Shown: one piece after another, positions 25,409-33,096 of the stretch
How positions within the stretch are numbered: the first letter of the stretch is position 1
How the letters are laid out: the number at the start of each line of letters is the position of its first letter
NCBI RefSeq assembly: GCF_902497555.1
Contig: NZ_CABVGP010000003.1
Span: forward strand, 372,001 to 436,000
Length of the DNA: 64,000 nt
Reading direction: 5' to 3'
DNA from: Amycolatopsis camponoti
GTDB taxonomy: Bacteria > Actinomycetota > Actinomycetes > Mycobacteriales > Pseudonocardiaceae
The notes under the pieces: model-generated
Databases searched by the model: none
Seen by the model: only the letters and a program-made list of their open reading frames with translations
Told to the model about the DNA's origin: nothing
Translations under genes and position numbers: made by a program

Positions 25409-26035
25409 CTAGAGCCCCCGGTTCACCGACTGCAGCTTGGTGACGGCGGCGGCGTCGCCCTCGAAGTCGAGCTGCACGGCGTCGCGGCCGAAGACGAACA
25501 GCAGCAGGTCCACGGGCTCGCCGACGACCGTGACGGGATCCGGCCCGGTCTTGACGGCGGCTTCCCGGCCGTCTTTCGTGCGGAGCGTCACGCCGACCGG
25601 CGCCTTGCGCAGGTTGAGCTTGGCGGCTTGTTTCGCCGACTTCCAGGCGGCGGCGTCCCGGGTGGCATCGGCGGGCCGCGGCTCCCAGCCCGGCTGCGCG
25701 CGCCGGACGTCCTCGTGGTGGACGAGGAACTCGGCGGTGTTGGTCAGCTCGTCGAGGGGGCCGATGGCGGTGGGCCAGAACTTCGACGGGCCCTTCCGGA
25801 CCTGCTCGACCAGGCCGGCCCACGGCTTGGCGGCGTAGCGATCCTGGACTTTCTGCGTGTACCCGGCGAGCGCGGGCACCATGATCCCGGGCGCGGCGTC
25901 GGGCCGGTGCTCACGCACGACGAGGTGCGCGGCGAGATCCCGCGTCGTCCAGCCTTCGCACAAGGTGGGCGCGTCCGGCCCGAGGTCGTCGAGGAGCGAG
26001 CTCAGCGCCTGGCGTTCGTCAGCAGCGACACCCAT
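25409..26035 (-). CDS. TIGR03085-type DinB/mycothiol maleylpyruvate isomerase-fold protein
   Basis: 208 aa. A four-helix metal-binding bundle is indicated by CEGWTTRDLAAHLVVREHRPD and a later HHEDVRRAQPG, where the His residues hold a metal. Such proteins are common in mycothiol-producing actinobacteria, and most have no known substrate. An ATG 19 codons upstream is possible, but TAACGT (26043-26048) ends 7 nt before the ATG at 26035, which I chose. Confidence 0.8.
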   Translation of the reverse strand: MGVAADERQALSSLLDDLGPDAPTLCEGWTTRDLAAHLVVREHRPDAAPGIMVPALAGYTQKVQDRYAAKPWAGLVEQVRKGPSKFWPTAIGPLDELTNTAEFLVHHEDVRRAQPGWEPRPADATRDAAAWKSAKQAAKLNLRKAPVGVTLRTKDGREAAVKTGPDPVTVVGEPVDLLLFVFGRDAVQLDFEGDAAAVTKLQSVNRGL

Positions 26036-26109
26036 GTGGTCCACGTTACCCGCCGGTAGACGTCCCTGGCGACGGGAAGAGACCACGGGCACGTGTCGTT
26101 GATCCAGAC

Positions 26110-27171
26110 GTGAGCCGACTCTTCAGCCCGATCTCCGTCCGTGGCCTGACCCTGCCGAACCGCGTGTGGGTGTCGTCGATGTGCCAGTACTCCGCCACCG
26201 ATGGTGTGCCGGACGACTGGCACCTCGTGCACCTCGGCCAGTTCGCCACCGGGGGCGCCGGGCTCGTCATGACCGAAGCGACGGCCGTCGTGCCCGAAGG
26301 GCGGATCAGCCCCCAGGACACCGGCATCTGGAACGACGCGCAGGCCGGAGCGTGGCAGCGGATCGTCGAGTTCGTGCACAAGCAGGGCACCGCGATCGGC
26401 ATGCAGCTGGGCCACGCCGGCCGCAAGGGCTCGACACGGCGGCCGTGGGAAGGCTCGGGCAGCGTCCCGGAGAGCGAGGGTGGCTGGCTGAGCGTCGGCG
26501 CCGACGCTCAGCCGTTCGGCGCCTACGCCCCGGCGCGGCCGCTCACCACGGACGAGGTCAGCGCCCTCCCGGAGGCGTTCGCCGAGGCGGCCAGGAAAGC
26601 GGTCGGCGCCGGGTTCGACCTGCTCGAACTGCACTTCGCGCACGGCTACCTGGTGCACCAGTTCCTGTCCCCGCTGTCGAACACCCGCACCGACCGCTAC
26701 GGCGGCGACTTCGAGGGCCGCACCCGGCTGGCCCTCGAAATCGCGGACGCGGTCCGCGCCACGACCGACGTGCCCCTCTTCGCCCGGCTGTCGGCCACGG
26801 ACTGGACCGAGGACGGCTGGACGCTCGACGAGTCCGTCCGGCTGGCGAAGCTCCTGGCCGAGCGCGGGATCGACCTGATCGACACCTCCAGCGGCGGCAA
26901 CACCCCGAACCCGGACATCCCCGTCGGCCCGGGCTACCAGGTCCCGTTCGCCGAGCGGATCCGCACCGAAACCGGCCTCCCGACCGGCGCGGTCGGCATG
27001 ATCACGAACCCCCAGCAGGCGGAAGACATCATCACCGACGGCGAAGCGGACGTCGTGTTCCTGGCCCGCGCCCTGCTGCGGGACCCGCACTGGCCGCTGC
27101 GGGCGGCGAACACCCTCGGCGCGGACGTCCGCTGGCCGGACCAGTACGCCCGCGCCAAGTCCTGGCACTAG
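26110..27171 (+). CDS. Old yellow enzyme family NADH:flavin oxidoreductase (YqjM-like)
   Basis: 353 aa. The FMN TIM barrel has PNRVWVSSMCQYSA (Cys that tunes the flavin in YqjM), QLGHAGRKGS, HFAHGYLVHQFLSP and SNTRTDRYGG. These enzymes reduce activated C=C bonds with NAD(P)H. The GTG start has no clear ribosome site. The stop overlaps the end of the convergent decarboxylase gene by 4 bp. Confidence 0.92.
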   Translation: MSRLFSPISVRGLTLPNRVWVSSMCQYSATDGVPDDWHLVHLGQFATGGAGLVMTEATAVVPEGRISPQDTGIWNDAQAGAWQRIVEFVHKQGTAIGMQLGHAGRKGSTRRPWEGSGSVPESEGGWLSVGADAQPFGAYAPARPLTTDEVSALPEAFAEAARKAVGAGFDLLELHFAHGYLVHQFLSPLSNTRTDRYGGDFEGRTRLALEIADAVRATTDVPLFARLSATDWTEDGWTLDESVRLAKLLAERGIDLIDTSSGGNTPNPDIPVGPGYQVPFAERIRTETGLPTGAVGMITNPQQAEDIITDGEADVVFLARALLRDPHWPLRAANTLGADVRWPDQYARAKSWH

Positions 27172-28556
27172 TGGTGGAAGGAGGTCGCCTTCGCGGGATC
27201 CTGAGGGCGGCCGCCCTCCTTCTCCAGTTCCGGCAGCACGCGCTTCAGGTCCGCCAGCAGCAGGTCCGCGAGGTCGTGGGTGAAGCCGTTGCGGACCACG
27301 ATCCGCAGCACCGCCAGATCCGTCCGGTTCTCCGGGAACGTGTACGCCGGCACCAGCCAGCCGCGCTCGCGCAGCCGTCGTGACACGTCGAACACGTCGA
27401 ACCCCGCCTCCGCGCGGGTGGTGAACGCGAACACCGGCAGCTGCTCGCCGCGGGTCAGCAGCTCGAACTGCCCCAGCGCCTCGATGCCGGCCGACAGGTG
27501 CGTCGCGACGTCACGCGAAGCCTGCTGCACCGCGCGGAACCCCTCGTGGCCGAGGCGCACGAACGTGTAGTACTGCGCCGCGACCTCGGCGCCCGGGCGC
27601 GAGAAGTTGAGCGCGAACGTCGGCATGTCGCCGCCCAGGTAGTTCACGTTGAAGACCAGCTCCGACGGCAGCGCGGCCTGGTCGCGCCACACCACCCAGC
27701 CGACGCCCGGGTACACGAGCCCGTACTTGTGGCCCGACGTGTTGATCGACGCCACGCGCGGCAGCCGGAAGTCCCACTCCAGTTCGGGGTCGAGGAACGG
27801 CGCGATCATCGCGCCCGAAGCGCCGTCGACGTGCACGGGGATGTCCCAGCCGGTGCGCTCCTGGAGAGCGTCCAGCGCCGCGGCGATCTCCGCGACCGGC
27901 TCGTAGCTGCCGTCGAACGTCGAGCCCAGGATCGCGACCACGCCGATCGTGTTCTCGTCGCAGCGCGCCACCGCCTCGTCGGCGGAGAGGTGGTACCGGT
28001 CGCCCTCCATCGGCACCAGCCGCGGCTCGACCTCCCAGTACTCGCAGAACTTCTCCCAGCAGACCTGGACGTTGATGCCCATCACCAGGTTCGGCTTGCC
28101 GGTGCGGCCCAGCTTGGACCAGCGGCGCTTCAACGCCATCCCGGCGAGCATGCAGGCTTCGGACGACCCGGTCGTCGAGCAGCCCATGATGTCCGTGGGA
28201 TCGGGGGCGTGCCACAGGTCGGCGAGGATGTTCACGCAGCGCCGCTCCAGCTCGGCCGTCTGCGGGTACTCGTCCTTGTCGATCATGTTCTTGTCGACGC
28301 ACTCGGCCATCAGCTCCCGCGCCTGCGGCTCCATCCACGTCGTGACGAAGGTGGCGAGGTTGAGCCGCGCGTTGCCGTCGAGCATCAGCTCGTCGCGCAC
28401 GAGCTGCAGCGCCGCGTCCGGCGGCAGGGGGTCGTCGCGCAGCTTGTCGCGAGGCATGACGAGGCTCGCCGCGAGCGCCGGGTTCGCCCCGGCGTACATC
28501 GGATTCGTGCCGCCCACTCGGTCCGGACGGTCCGTCTTCCCCTGATGCAGCACCAT
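27168..28556 (-). CDS. gadB: Glutamate decarboxylase
   Basis: 462 aa. It is a PLP enzyme of the group II decarboxylases; Lys in NTSGHKYGLVYPG forms the Schiff base and HVDGASGA carries the PLP-binding Asp. It turns glutamate into GABA and uses up a proton, which can support acid resistance. A longer frame to 28661 runs through the dps terminator and is rejected; TACGTT (28564-28569) ends 7 nt before the ATG at 28556. No glutamate/GABA antiporter is next to it. Confidence 0.92.
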   Translation of the reverse strand: MVLHQGKTDRPDRVGGTNPMYAGANPALAASLVMPRDKLRDDPLPPDAALQLVRDELMLDGNARLNLATFVTTWMEPQARELMAECVDKNMIDKDEYPQTAELERRCVNILADLWHAPDPTDIMGCSTTGSSEACMLAGMALKRRWSKLGRTGKPNLVMGINVQVCWEKFCEYWEVEPRLVPMEGDRYHLSADEAVARCDENTIGVVAILGSTFDGSYEPVAEIAAALDALQERTGWDIPVHVDGASGAMIAPFLDPELEWDFRLPRVASINTSGHKYGLVYPGVGWVVWRDQAALPSELVFNVNYLGGDMPTFALNFSRPGAEVAAQYYTFVRLGHEGFRAVQQASRDVATHLSAGIEALGQFELLTRGEQLPVFAFTTRAEAGFDVFDVSRRLRERGWLVPAYTFPENRTDLAVLRIVVRNGFTHDLADLLLADLKRVLPELEKEGGRPQDPAKATSFHH

Positions 28557-28594
28557 GCCGCCGAACGTACTGCGGATCGCGGGTTTCGGCAGAC

Positions 28595-28632
28595 GCGAAA
28601 GGGGCCGTTCCTCCCGGAACGGCCCCTTTCGC
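28595..28632 (-). terminator. Terminator after dps
   Basis: Perfect 17-bp arms (28595-28611 and 28616-28632) with a TCCC loop, 7 nt past the dps stop. It isolates the decarboxylase promoter. Confidence 0.88.
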
Positions 28633-28639
28633 ACGAAAA

Positions 28640-29116
28640 TCAAGCCTGCTGGGCCTGCCACATCCAGTGCGCCTCTTCGAGCGCGCGGGTGATCTCGATC
28701 AGCAGGTCCTGCGTCACGAGGTCACTCTTGTCGGTCTCGTCGATCCGGGCCCGCAGCCGCTCGATCAGCGCGGACAGGATGTCGACGATCGCGGCGACCG
28801 TGGACTCCACGGACTGCCAGTTGTCGGGGTACTCGGGCACGCCCGAGCTCTCGACGACGGTCTTCGCCTTGCCGTTCGGCGAGATGCCGATGGCGTTGGC
28901 GCGCTCGGCGACCTCGTCGACGTACTGGCGCGCGGTGGCGACCAGCTCGTCGAGCTGCAGGTGCGCGCTGCGGAAGTTCGAGCCGACGACGTTCCAGTGC
29001 GCCTGCTTGGCGATCAGCGAAAGGTCGACCAGGTCCACCAGCGTCGCCTGCAGGGCGTTGCCGGTGATCTCCTTGTCGGCCTCGGAAAGCGGGCTCTTGA
29101 TCGGAGACTTGCTCAT
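28640..29116 (-). CDS. dps: Dps ferritin-like DNA-protection protein
   Basis: 158 aa, family-typical. The ferroxidase residues are seen in KQAHWNVVGSNFRSAHLQLDEL (shown in part: QAHWNVVGSNFR and HLQLDEL) and IDETDKSD. Dps dodecamers oxidise and store iron and shield DNA from peroxide. A GGAAGGAA ribosome site lies upstream. It is followed by its own terminator and preceded, in the same direction, by ohr, suggesting a joint oxidative-stress unit. Confidence 0.92.
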   Translation of the reverse strand: MSKSPIKSPLSEADKEITGNALQATLVDLVDLSLIAKQAHWNVVGSNFRSAHLQLDELVATARQYVDEVAERANAIGISPNGKAKTVVESSGVPEYPDNWQSVESTVAAIVDILSALIERLRARIDETDKSDLVTQDLLIEITRALEEAHWMWQAQQA

Positions 29117-29149
29117 CTCTGGTGTTCCTTCCTTCGTGCCGGAAAAGGT

Positions 29150-29572
29150 TCAGACGGTGGCGGAGAGAGCCACCTCGATGTTGCCGCGGGTCGCGTTGGA
29201 GTAGGGGCAGACCTGGTGGGCCTGCTCGACCAGCTGGTCGGCCTGGGCCTGCTCGAGGCCCGGCAGCGAGACGTTCAGCGCGACGCCGAGACCGAACCCG
29301 ACGTCCTGCTTGAGCACGCTGACCTCGGCGGTCACCGTCGAGTCGTGCAGCGCCACCTTCGCCTGGCGGGCGACCAGCTGCAGGGCGCTGTGGAAGCAGG
29401 CCGAATAGCCGGCGGCGAAGAGCTGCTCGGGGTTGGTCTTGTCCCCGCCGGGGCCGCCCATTTCCTTCGGGATGGCCAGGGACTCGTCGATGACGCCGTC
29501 GGAGGAAGTCACTTCGCCGTTGCGGCCGTCGCCGCGAGCCGTCGCCACCGCCGTGTAGATCGCCTGACCCAT
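29150..29572 (-). CDS. ohr: Organic hydroperoxide resistance protein (Ohr/OsmC family)
   Basis: 140 aa. The two redox cysteines are in SACFHSALQ and HQVCPYSNATRG, and the Arg/Glu pair of Ohr is compatible (NPEQLFAAGY). Ohr reduces organic peroxides with a lipoyl-type reductant. A frame starts 22 codons earlier, but MGQAIYTAVATA is the normal N-terminus. No ohrR regulator lies beside it; 33 bp separate it from dps downstream. Confidence 0.92.
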   Translation of the reverse strand: MGQAIYTAVATARGDGRNGEVTSSDGVIDESLAIPKEMGGPGGDKTNPEQLFAAGYSACFHSALQLVARQAKVALHDSTVTAEVSVLKQDVGFGLGVALNVSLPGLEQAQADQLVEQAHQVCPYSNATRGNIEVALSATV

Positions 29573-29707
29573 GCTCAGCCTGCCTTCTGTCGCCGGACGC
29601 TCCTCAATGAGCGTCTCACCGGACACAACATCCCGCACCCGCGGAACAGTGCCCCCACATGGCAGGCATCACGTGGATCGATTACCCGGCGGCATCCGGG
29701 CGAAACG

Positions 29708-30280
29708 TCATGCGGCGCGCGTCACCGCGAACTCCGCCACCTGGCGCCCGATCAGGCGGAGGGTGCGGGCGCTCTTCTCGTCGGATGCGCCGCCGCCTTC
29801 GTCGAACTTGGTCTCGGCGGAGTTGATCGAACCACCCAGGGGGGTGGCCCAGCCGCGCAGCGCGTGCGTGATCGTGCGCAGCTGCTCCAGCGTCGTCACT
29901 GCCGCTTGCCAGCCATAGGCGACCGCGGCCAGGCCGACCGCGCGGCCGTCGAGGTAGGGACGCTGGTCGTCACGCAGGTCCTCGACGTAGTCCAGGGCGT
30001 TCTTGACCAGGCCGGACAGCGCGCCGTGGTAACCCGGCGACACGACGATGAGCCCGTCCGCCTGGCGCACGGCTTCGATGAGGGTCGCGGCGCGTTCGTC
30101 GCGGTCCGGCACGCCGGCGTCGTAGAACGGCAGGATCAGCTCCGGACCGGAGAGCATCCGGATCCGGACCCCGACTTCGGCCGCGCCGGAGAGCGCGATC
30201 TGCAGGGCGCGTTCGGACTGGGAGCCCTCACGCAGCGAGCCGCCGATCCCGAGCACGTTGACTGTCCTGGCTGAAGTCAC
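29708..30280 (-). CDS. NADPH-dependent FMN reductase (flavodoxin-like)
   Basis: 190 aa. It has the flavodoxin-like fold with GIGGSLREGSQSERAL for the FMN phosphate and VVSPGYHGALSGLVKNALDY, typical of SsuE/ChrR-type reductases. It may supply reduced flavin or detoxify quinones. TAGCCT (30288-30293) ends 7 nt before the GTG, so it is leaderless. It is the first of three same-strand stress genes (reductase, ohr, dps), with a 135-bp gap before ohr. Confidence 0.87.
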   Translation of the reverse strand: MTSARTVNVLGIGGSLREGSQSERALQIALSGAAEVGVRIRMLSGPELILPFYDAGVPDRDERAATLIEAVRQADGLIVVSPGYHGALSGLVKNALDYVEDLRDDQRPYLDGRAVGLAAVAYGWQAAVTTLEQLRTITHALRGWATPLGGSINSAETKFDEGGGASDEKSARTLRLIGRQVAEFAVTRAA

Positions 30281-30354
30281 GCTTTCCAGGCTAACCCCTC
30301 CACTTAAGTGGATATCCAGACTTTGGGACCGAGGCCCGCGTCACAGCTGGACCT

Positions 30355-30374
30355 GTTACTTACTGGCGAGTAAC
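30355..30374. promoter_or_regulatory. Operator-like inverted repeat before the esterase gene
   Basis: GTTACT (30355-30360) and AGTAAC (30369-30374) are spaced by 8 bp. They lie 34 bp before the esterase ATG, where a regulator could block transcription. No regulator gene is adjacent. Confidence 0.5.
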
Positions 30375-30407
30375 CTCCGGGGCGGCACCGAAGCTCAGGA
30401 GGCAAAG

Positions 30408-31460
30408 ATGGCGATCCCGCTCCCGGTCCGCGTCCAGGCCGCGGCGTCCCAGCTCGCGTTCTGGCTGCCCAAGCCGTTGCGGCGGGCACTCGCGGGCCGC
30501 CCGGTGCACCTCGACGGACAGGACCTCGCGCTCGACGCCCAGCTGCTGCTCCGGCTGCAGAAGATCGCGGGAGCCGAGCTGGTGCGGGGCTCGGTGGAGC
30601 AGTCGCGCGCCCTGCTCGACATCGGACGGCACCTGGTCAGCGGCAAGCCGATCGAGCCGGTCTCGGTGCGGGAGATCGCGGTGCCGACACCCGATGGCGA
30701 ACTGCCGGCGACGCTCTACACGCCGGTCGGGCTGCCGGAGAAATCCCCGCTGCTGGTGTTCTTCCACGGCGGCGGCTGGGTGATCGGCACGCGCGCGAGC
30801 CACGACAACGCCGTCCGCTTCCTGGCCAAGCACGCCGGGGTGCGGGTGCTGTCGATCGAATACCGGCTCGCGCCGGAGTTCCCGTTCCCGGCGGCCGCGG
30901 AGGACGCGCTCGCGGCGTTCGAGTACGCGGTGGCGAAGGCGAGCGACCTCGGCGCCGACCCGGCGCGGATCGCCGTCGGCGGCGACAGCGCGGGCGGCAA
31001 CCTGGCCGCGGTGACGGCCCAGCAGGCCGTTCGCCGTGGCGGCCCGGTGCCGGCGTTCCAGCTGCTGATCTACCCCGCGACGGACTTCGCGCGGCGCTAC
31101 CGCTCGCAGGACCTGTTCGCCGAAAACCTGTTCCTGACCGACGTGCACATGAAGTGGTTCGAGGGCCACTACGTGCCGGAGGGTGCGGACCTGACCGACC
31201 CGCGGCTCTCCCCGCTGCGCGCGGACGACCTGAGCGGCCTGCCGCCGGCCCTGGTCGTCACGGCGGGCTTCGACCCGCTGCGCGACGAGGGCGAGGCGTA
31301 CGCGGAGAAACTGCGCGAGGCGGGCGTCGAGGTGGCGTTGCGCCGGCACGACGACCTGATCCACGGGTTCATCAACTTCACCGGCGTCGGGACCCGGTTC
31401 CGCGAGGCGCTGGCCGAGATGGCGGGCGCGCTGCGGCAGGGACTGTCCAAACGGGACTGA
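30408..31460 (+). CDS. GDXG-type (hormone-sensitive lipase family) esterase
   Basis: 350 aa. The alpha/beta hydrolase has HGGGWVIG oxyanion motif, nucleophile GGDSAGGNLA, Asp in GFDPLRDEGE and His in DLIHGFINF. It resembles the mycobacterial Lip esterases. The N-terminal ~95 residues are helical and may form a lid. CAGGAGG (30396-30402) sets the ATG at 30408. The substrate is unknown. Confidence 0.9.
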   Translation: MAIPLPVRVQAAASQLAFWLPKPLRRALAGRPVHLDGQDLALDAQLLLRLQKIAGAELVRGSVEQSRALLDIGRHLVSGKPIEPVSVREIAVPTPDGELPATLYTPVGLPEKSPLLVFFHGGGWVIGTRASHDNAVRFLAKHAGVRVLSIEYRLAPEFPFPAAAEDALAAFEYAVAKASDLGADPARIAVGGDSAGGNLAAVTAQQAVRRGGPVPAFQLLIYPATDFARRYRSQDLFAENLFLTDVHMKWFEGHYVPEGADLTDPRLSPLRADDLSGLPPALVVTAGFDPLRDEGEAYAEKLREAGVEVALRRHDDLIHGFINFTGVGTRFREALAEMAGALRQGLSKRD

Positions 31461-31482
31461 GTGGCCGCCGGCCGGAACGAAC

Positions 31483-31525
31483 CCGGAGCCCGGCGCGGAG
31501 AAATGTCCGCGGCCGGGCTCCGGGC
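31483..31525. terminator. Two-way terminator hairpin
   Basis: 13-bp arms CCCGGAGCCCGGC/GCCGGGCTCCGGG with an inner GCGGA/TCCGC stem, between the convergent esterase and secreted-protein genes. Confidence 0.8.
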
Positions 31526-31546
31526 CCCCCTGTTTTCAGTGGCCGG

Positions 31547-32071
31547 TTACGGCGTGGGCAGGGGCGGCACCGGCAGCGGCGGCACCGGCAGGCCGCCGAG
31601 CAGGCCGCCGAGGATGCCCGTCACCGCGGCGAGCAGGGCCTTCACCAGGTCGCTGACGATCTTCAGCGGCCCGGGCAGGTCCGGCAGCGACGGGATCGGC
31701 AACGGCAACGGCGGCAGCTGGCGCGCCTTCGCCGTCGGGTCGGTCAGCAGCCGGTTGGACTCGTCGGCGCGGCCCTTGGCCAGGCCGGCCAGCTGCTGGG
31801 TGTCGGTCTGGATCGTGTAGCGCTTCCCGGCGGCGATGTCCGCGAGGACCGGGCTCATCTGGCCCAGGTCGGCGCGAGTGGCACCGACGTTGCCCGCGTA
31901 AGCCACCTTGGTCAGGTCGTCACGCATTTGGAGCACCTGTGCGGCGAGGGCCTGGGTGCTGGAGGAACCCTTGCCCCCTTCCGGGCTCGCCGAGGCGATC
32001 CCCGCCATTCCGACCGCCAGCAGACTGCCGGCGGCTACCAGGGCGATGGACCGCCCGAACTTGCCTTTCAT
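31547..32071 (-). CDS. Secreted protein with Pro/Leu-rich C-terminus
   Basis: 174 aa, not assigned to a family. A signal peptide (KFGRSIALVAAGSLLAVGMAGIASAS) has a likely cut after ASA (shown in part: LVAAGSLLAVGMAGIASA). The mature part starts with a helical domain of about 75 residues, and the end is low-complexity (LPPLPLPIPSLPDLPGPL, then PVPPLPVPPLP). An AGGAGG site precedes the ATG. It is likely exported to the cell wall or medium. Confidence 0.75.
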   Translation of the reverse strand: MKGKFGRSIALVAAGSLLAVGMAGIASASPEGGKGSSSTQALAAQVLQMRDDLTKVAYAGNVGATRADLGQMSPVLADIAAGKRYTIQTDTQQLAGLAKGRADESNRLLTDPTAKARQLPPLPLPIPSLPDLPGPLKIVSDLVKALLAAVTGILGGLLGGLPVPPLPVPPLPTP

Positions 32072-32496
32072 TTCCTACCTCCTGGCCTCGGGAGACCTGA
32101 CGGGTTAAATCGATACCCCCCGTATCGGAGATAAGCCACCCGATCACCGGTTAGGGACGTTTTCTAACCCTTACGTGCCGGATGCGAAGGCAGTGAACTC
32201 GCCCGCAATTGATTAACGTCGAAAGCTTGCCCTTCCCCCTGAAGATCATCCTGATCGATTCTCTCCGTCACCGCTGGTAGCGGATGTCCACTGTAGAGCG
32301 TTTCGGCCACTCGCCCGGGCGTAAACGGTGATCATTTGGCCTCATCACTCCGTTGGACCGCGTGTCGGCACTGCTCCAGACGGGGAATCTCCCGCGCCCG
32401 CGCCGCCACCCACAAGGTTCTCCCCTGGTCGGGACAGAAATGCGAAATCAATTCCGAAAAGGGACAACCGTCGAGAAGACGCGGGCGGGCCGGCCG
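32072..32496 (-). promoter_or_regulatory. Intergenic region upstream of the secreted-protein gene
   Basis: 425 bp with no supported gene and noticeably lower GC than its surroundings. It holds two small hairpins: CGATAC/GTATCG (32111-32127) and GGTTAG/CTAACC (32149-32169), both within 100 bp of the secreted protein start. They could be leader structures or operator sites. Open frames here lack start signals. Confidence 0.45.
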
Positions 32497-33096
32497 TCAA
32501 AGCGGGAGGCCGGCCTCCAGGTGCGCCACCGCACGGTCGAGCACCGCCAGCGTGTCCGCCTCCGGGTCCGCCGCCGCGCCCAGGAACGCCGCCATGATCA
32601 CCCCGACCACCGCGCCCGCCCAGTTGCGCACCTCGAAGTCGTCCGCCGCGCGGCCGGTGCGCTGGGCGGTCATTCCCGCCAGCAGCTCGATCCCGTCGGC
32701 GAACCGGTCCATGATCGCGCTTCGCAGCTCGGGCTCGCGGAACACCAGCATCTGCCGCTGGCGCTCGTCCTCCCAGTCCTGGCCCGAGACCTGCTCGCGG
32801 ATGACGTCCACCGTCGCCCGCAACGCCGCGAGCGGGGTGAGCTCGGCCGGCTGAGCGAGCGTCGCCGCGACCAGCACCGGGTCGAACGCGTCGTACAGCA
32901 CCGTGGCCTCCTTCGTCGGGAAGTACCGGAAGAAGGTGCTGGGCGAGATCTCCGCCGCCGCCGCGATCTGGTCGACCGTCGTCGCGCCGTAGCCCTGCTC
33001 CCGGAACAGCCGCAACGCGTGCCGCTGGATCGCGGCACGCGTCTTGGCCTTCTTCCGTTCCCGCAGCCCCGTGGGCTCAGATCGCGACGACGTCAT
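32497..33096 (-). CDS. TetR-family repressor, likely of the adjacent MFS pump
   Basis: 199 aa. The N-terminal HTH (RAAIQRHALRLFREQGYGATTVDQIAAAA, with recognition STFFRYFPTKE) is canonical (segments RLFREQGYGATT and STFFRYFPTKE). The C-terminal ligand domain is of the MftR/AcrR-like type. Its ATG lies 20 bp inside the end of the efflux gene, so it is made from the same mRNA. It is the natural candidate to bind the palindrome at 34613-34635. Confidence 0.9.
   Translation of the reverse strand: MTSSRSEPTGLRERKKAKTRAAIQRHALRLFREQGYGATTVDQIAAAAEISPSTFFRYFPTKEATVLYDAFDPVLVAATLAQPAELTPLAALRATVDVIREQVSGQDWEDERQRQMLVFREPELRSAIMDRFADGIELLAGMTAQRTGRAADDFEVRNWAGAVVGVIMAAFLGAAADPEADTLAVLDRAVAHLEAGLPL

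Noticed and set aside
28557..28661. N-terminal extension of glutamate decarboxylase
   Set aside because: The extra codons read through the dps terminator stem, and the family N-terminus begins after 28556.
31547..31700. Pro/Leu repeats as a possible CRISPR or tandem DNA array
   Set aside because: The repetition is at protein level only (PLPVPPLP); the DNA has no regular repeat-spacer pattern.
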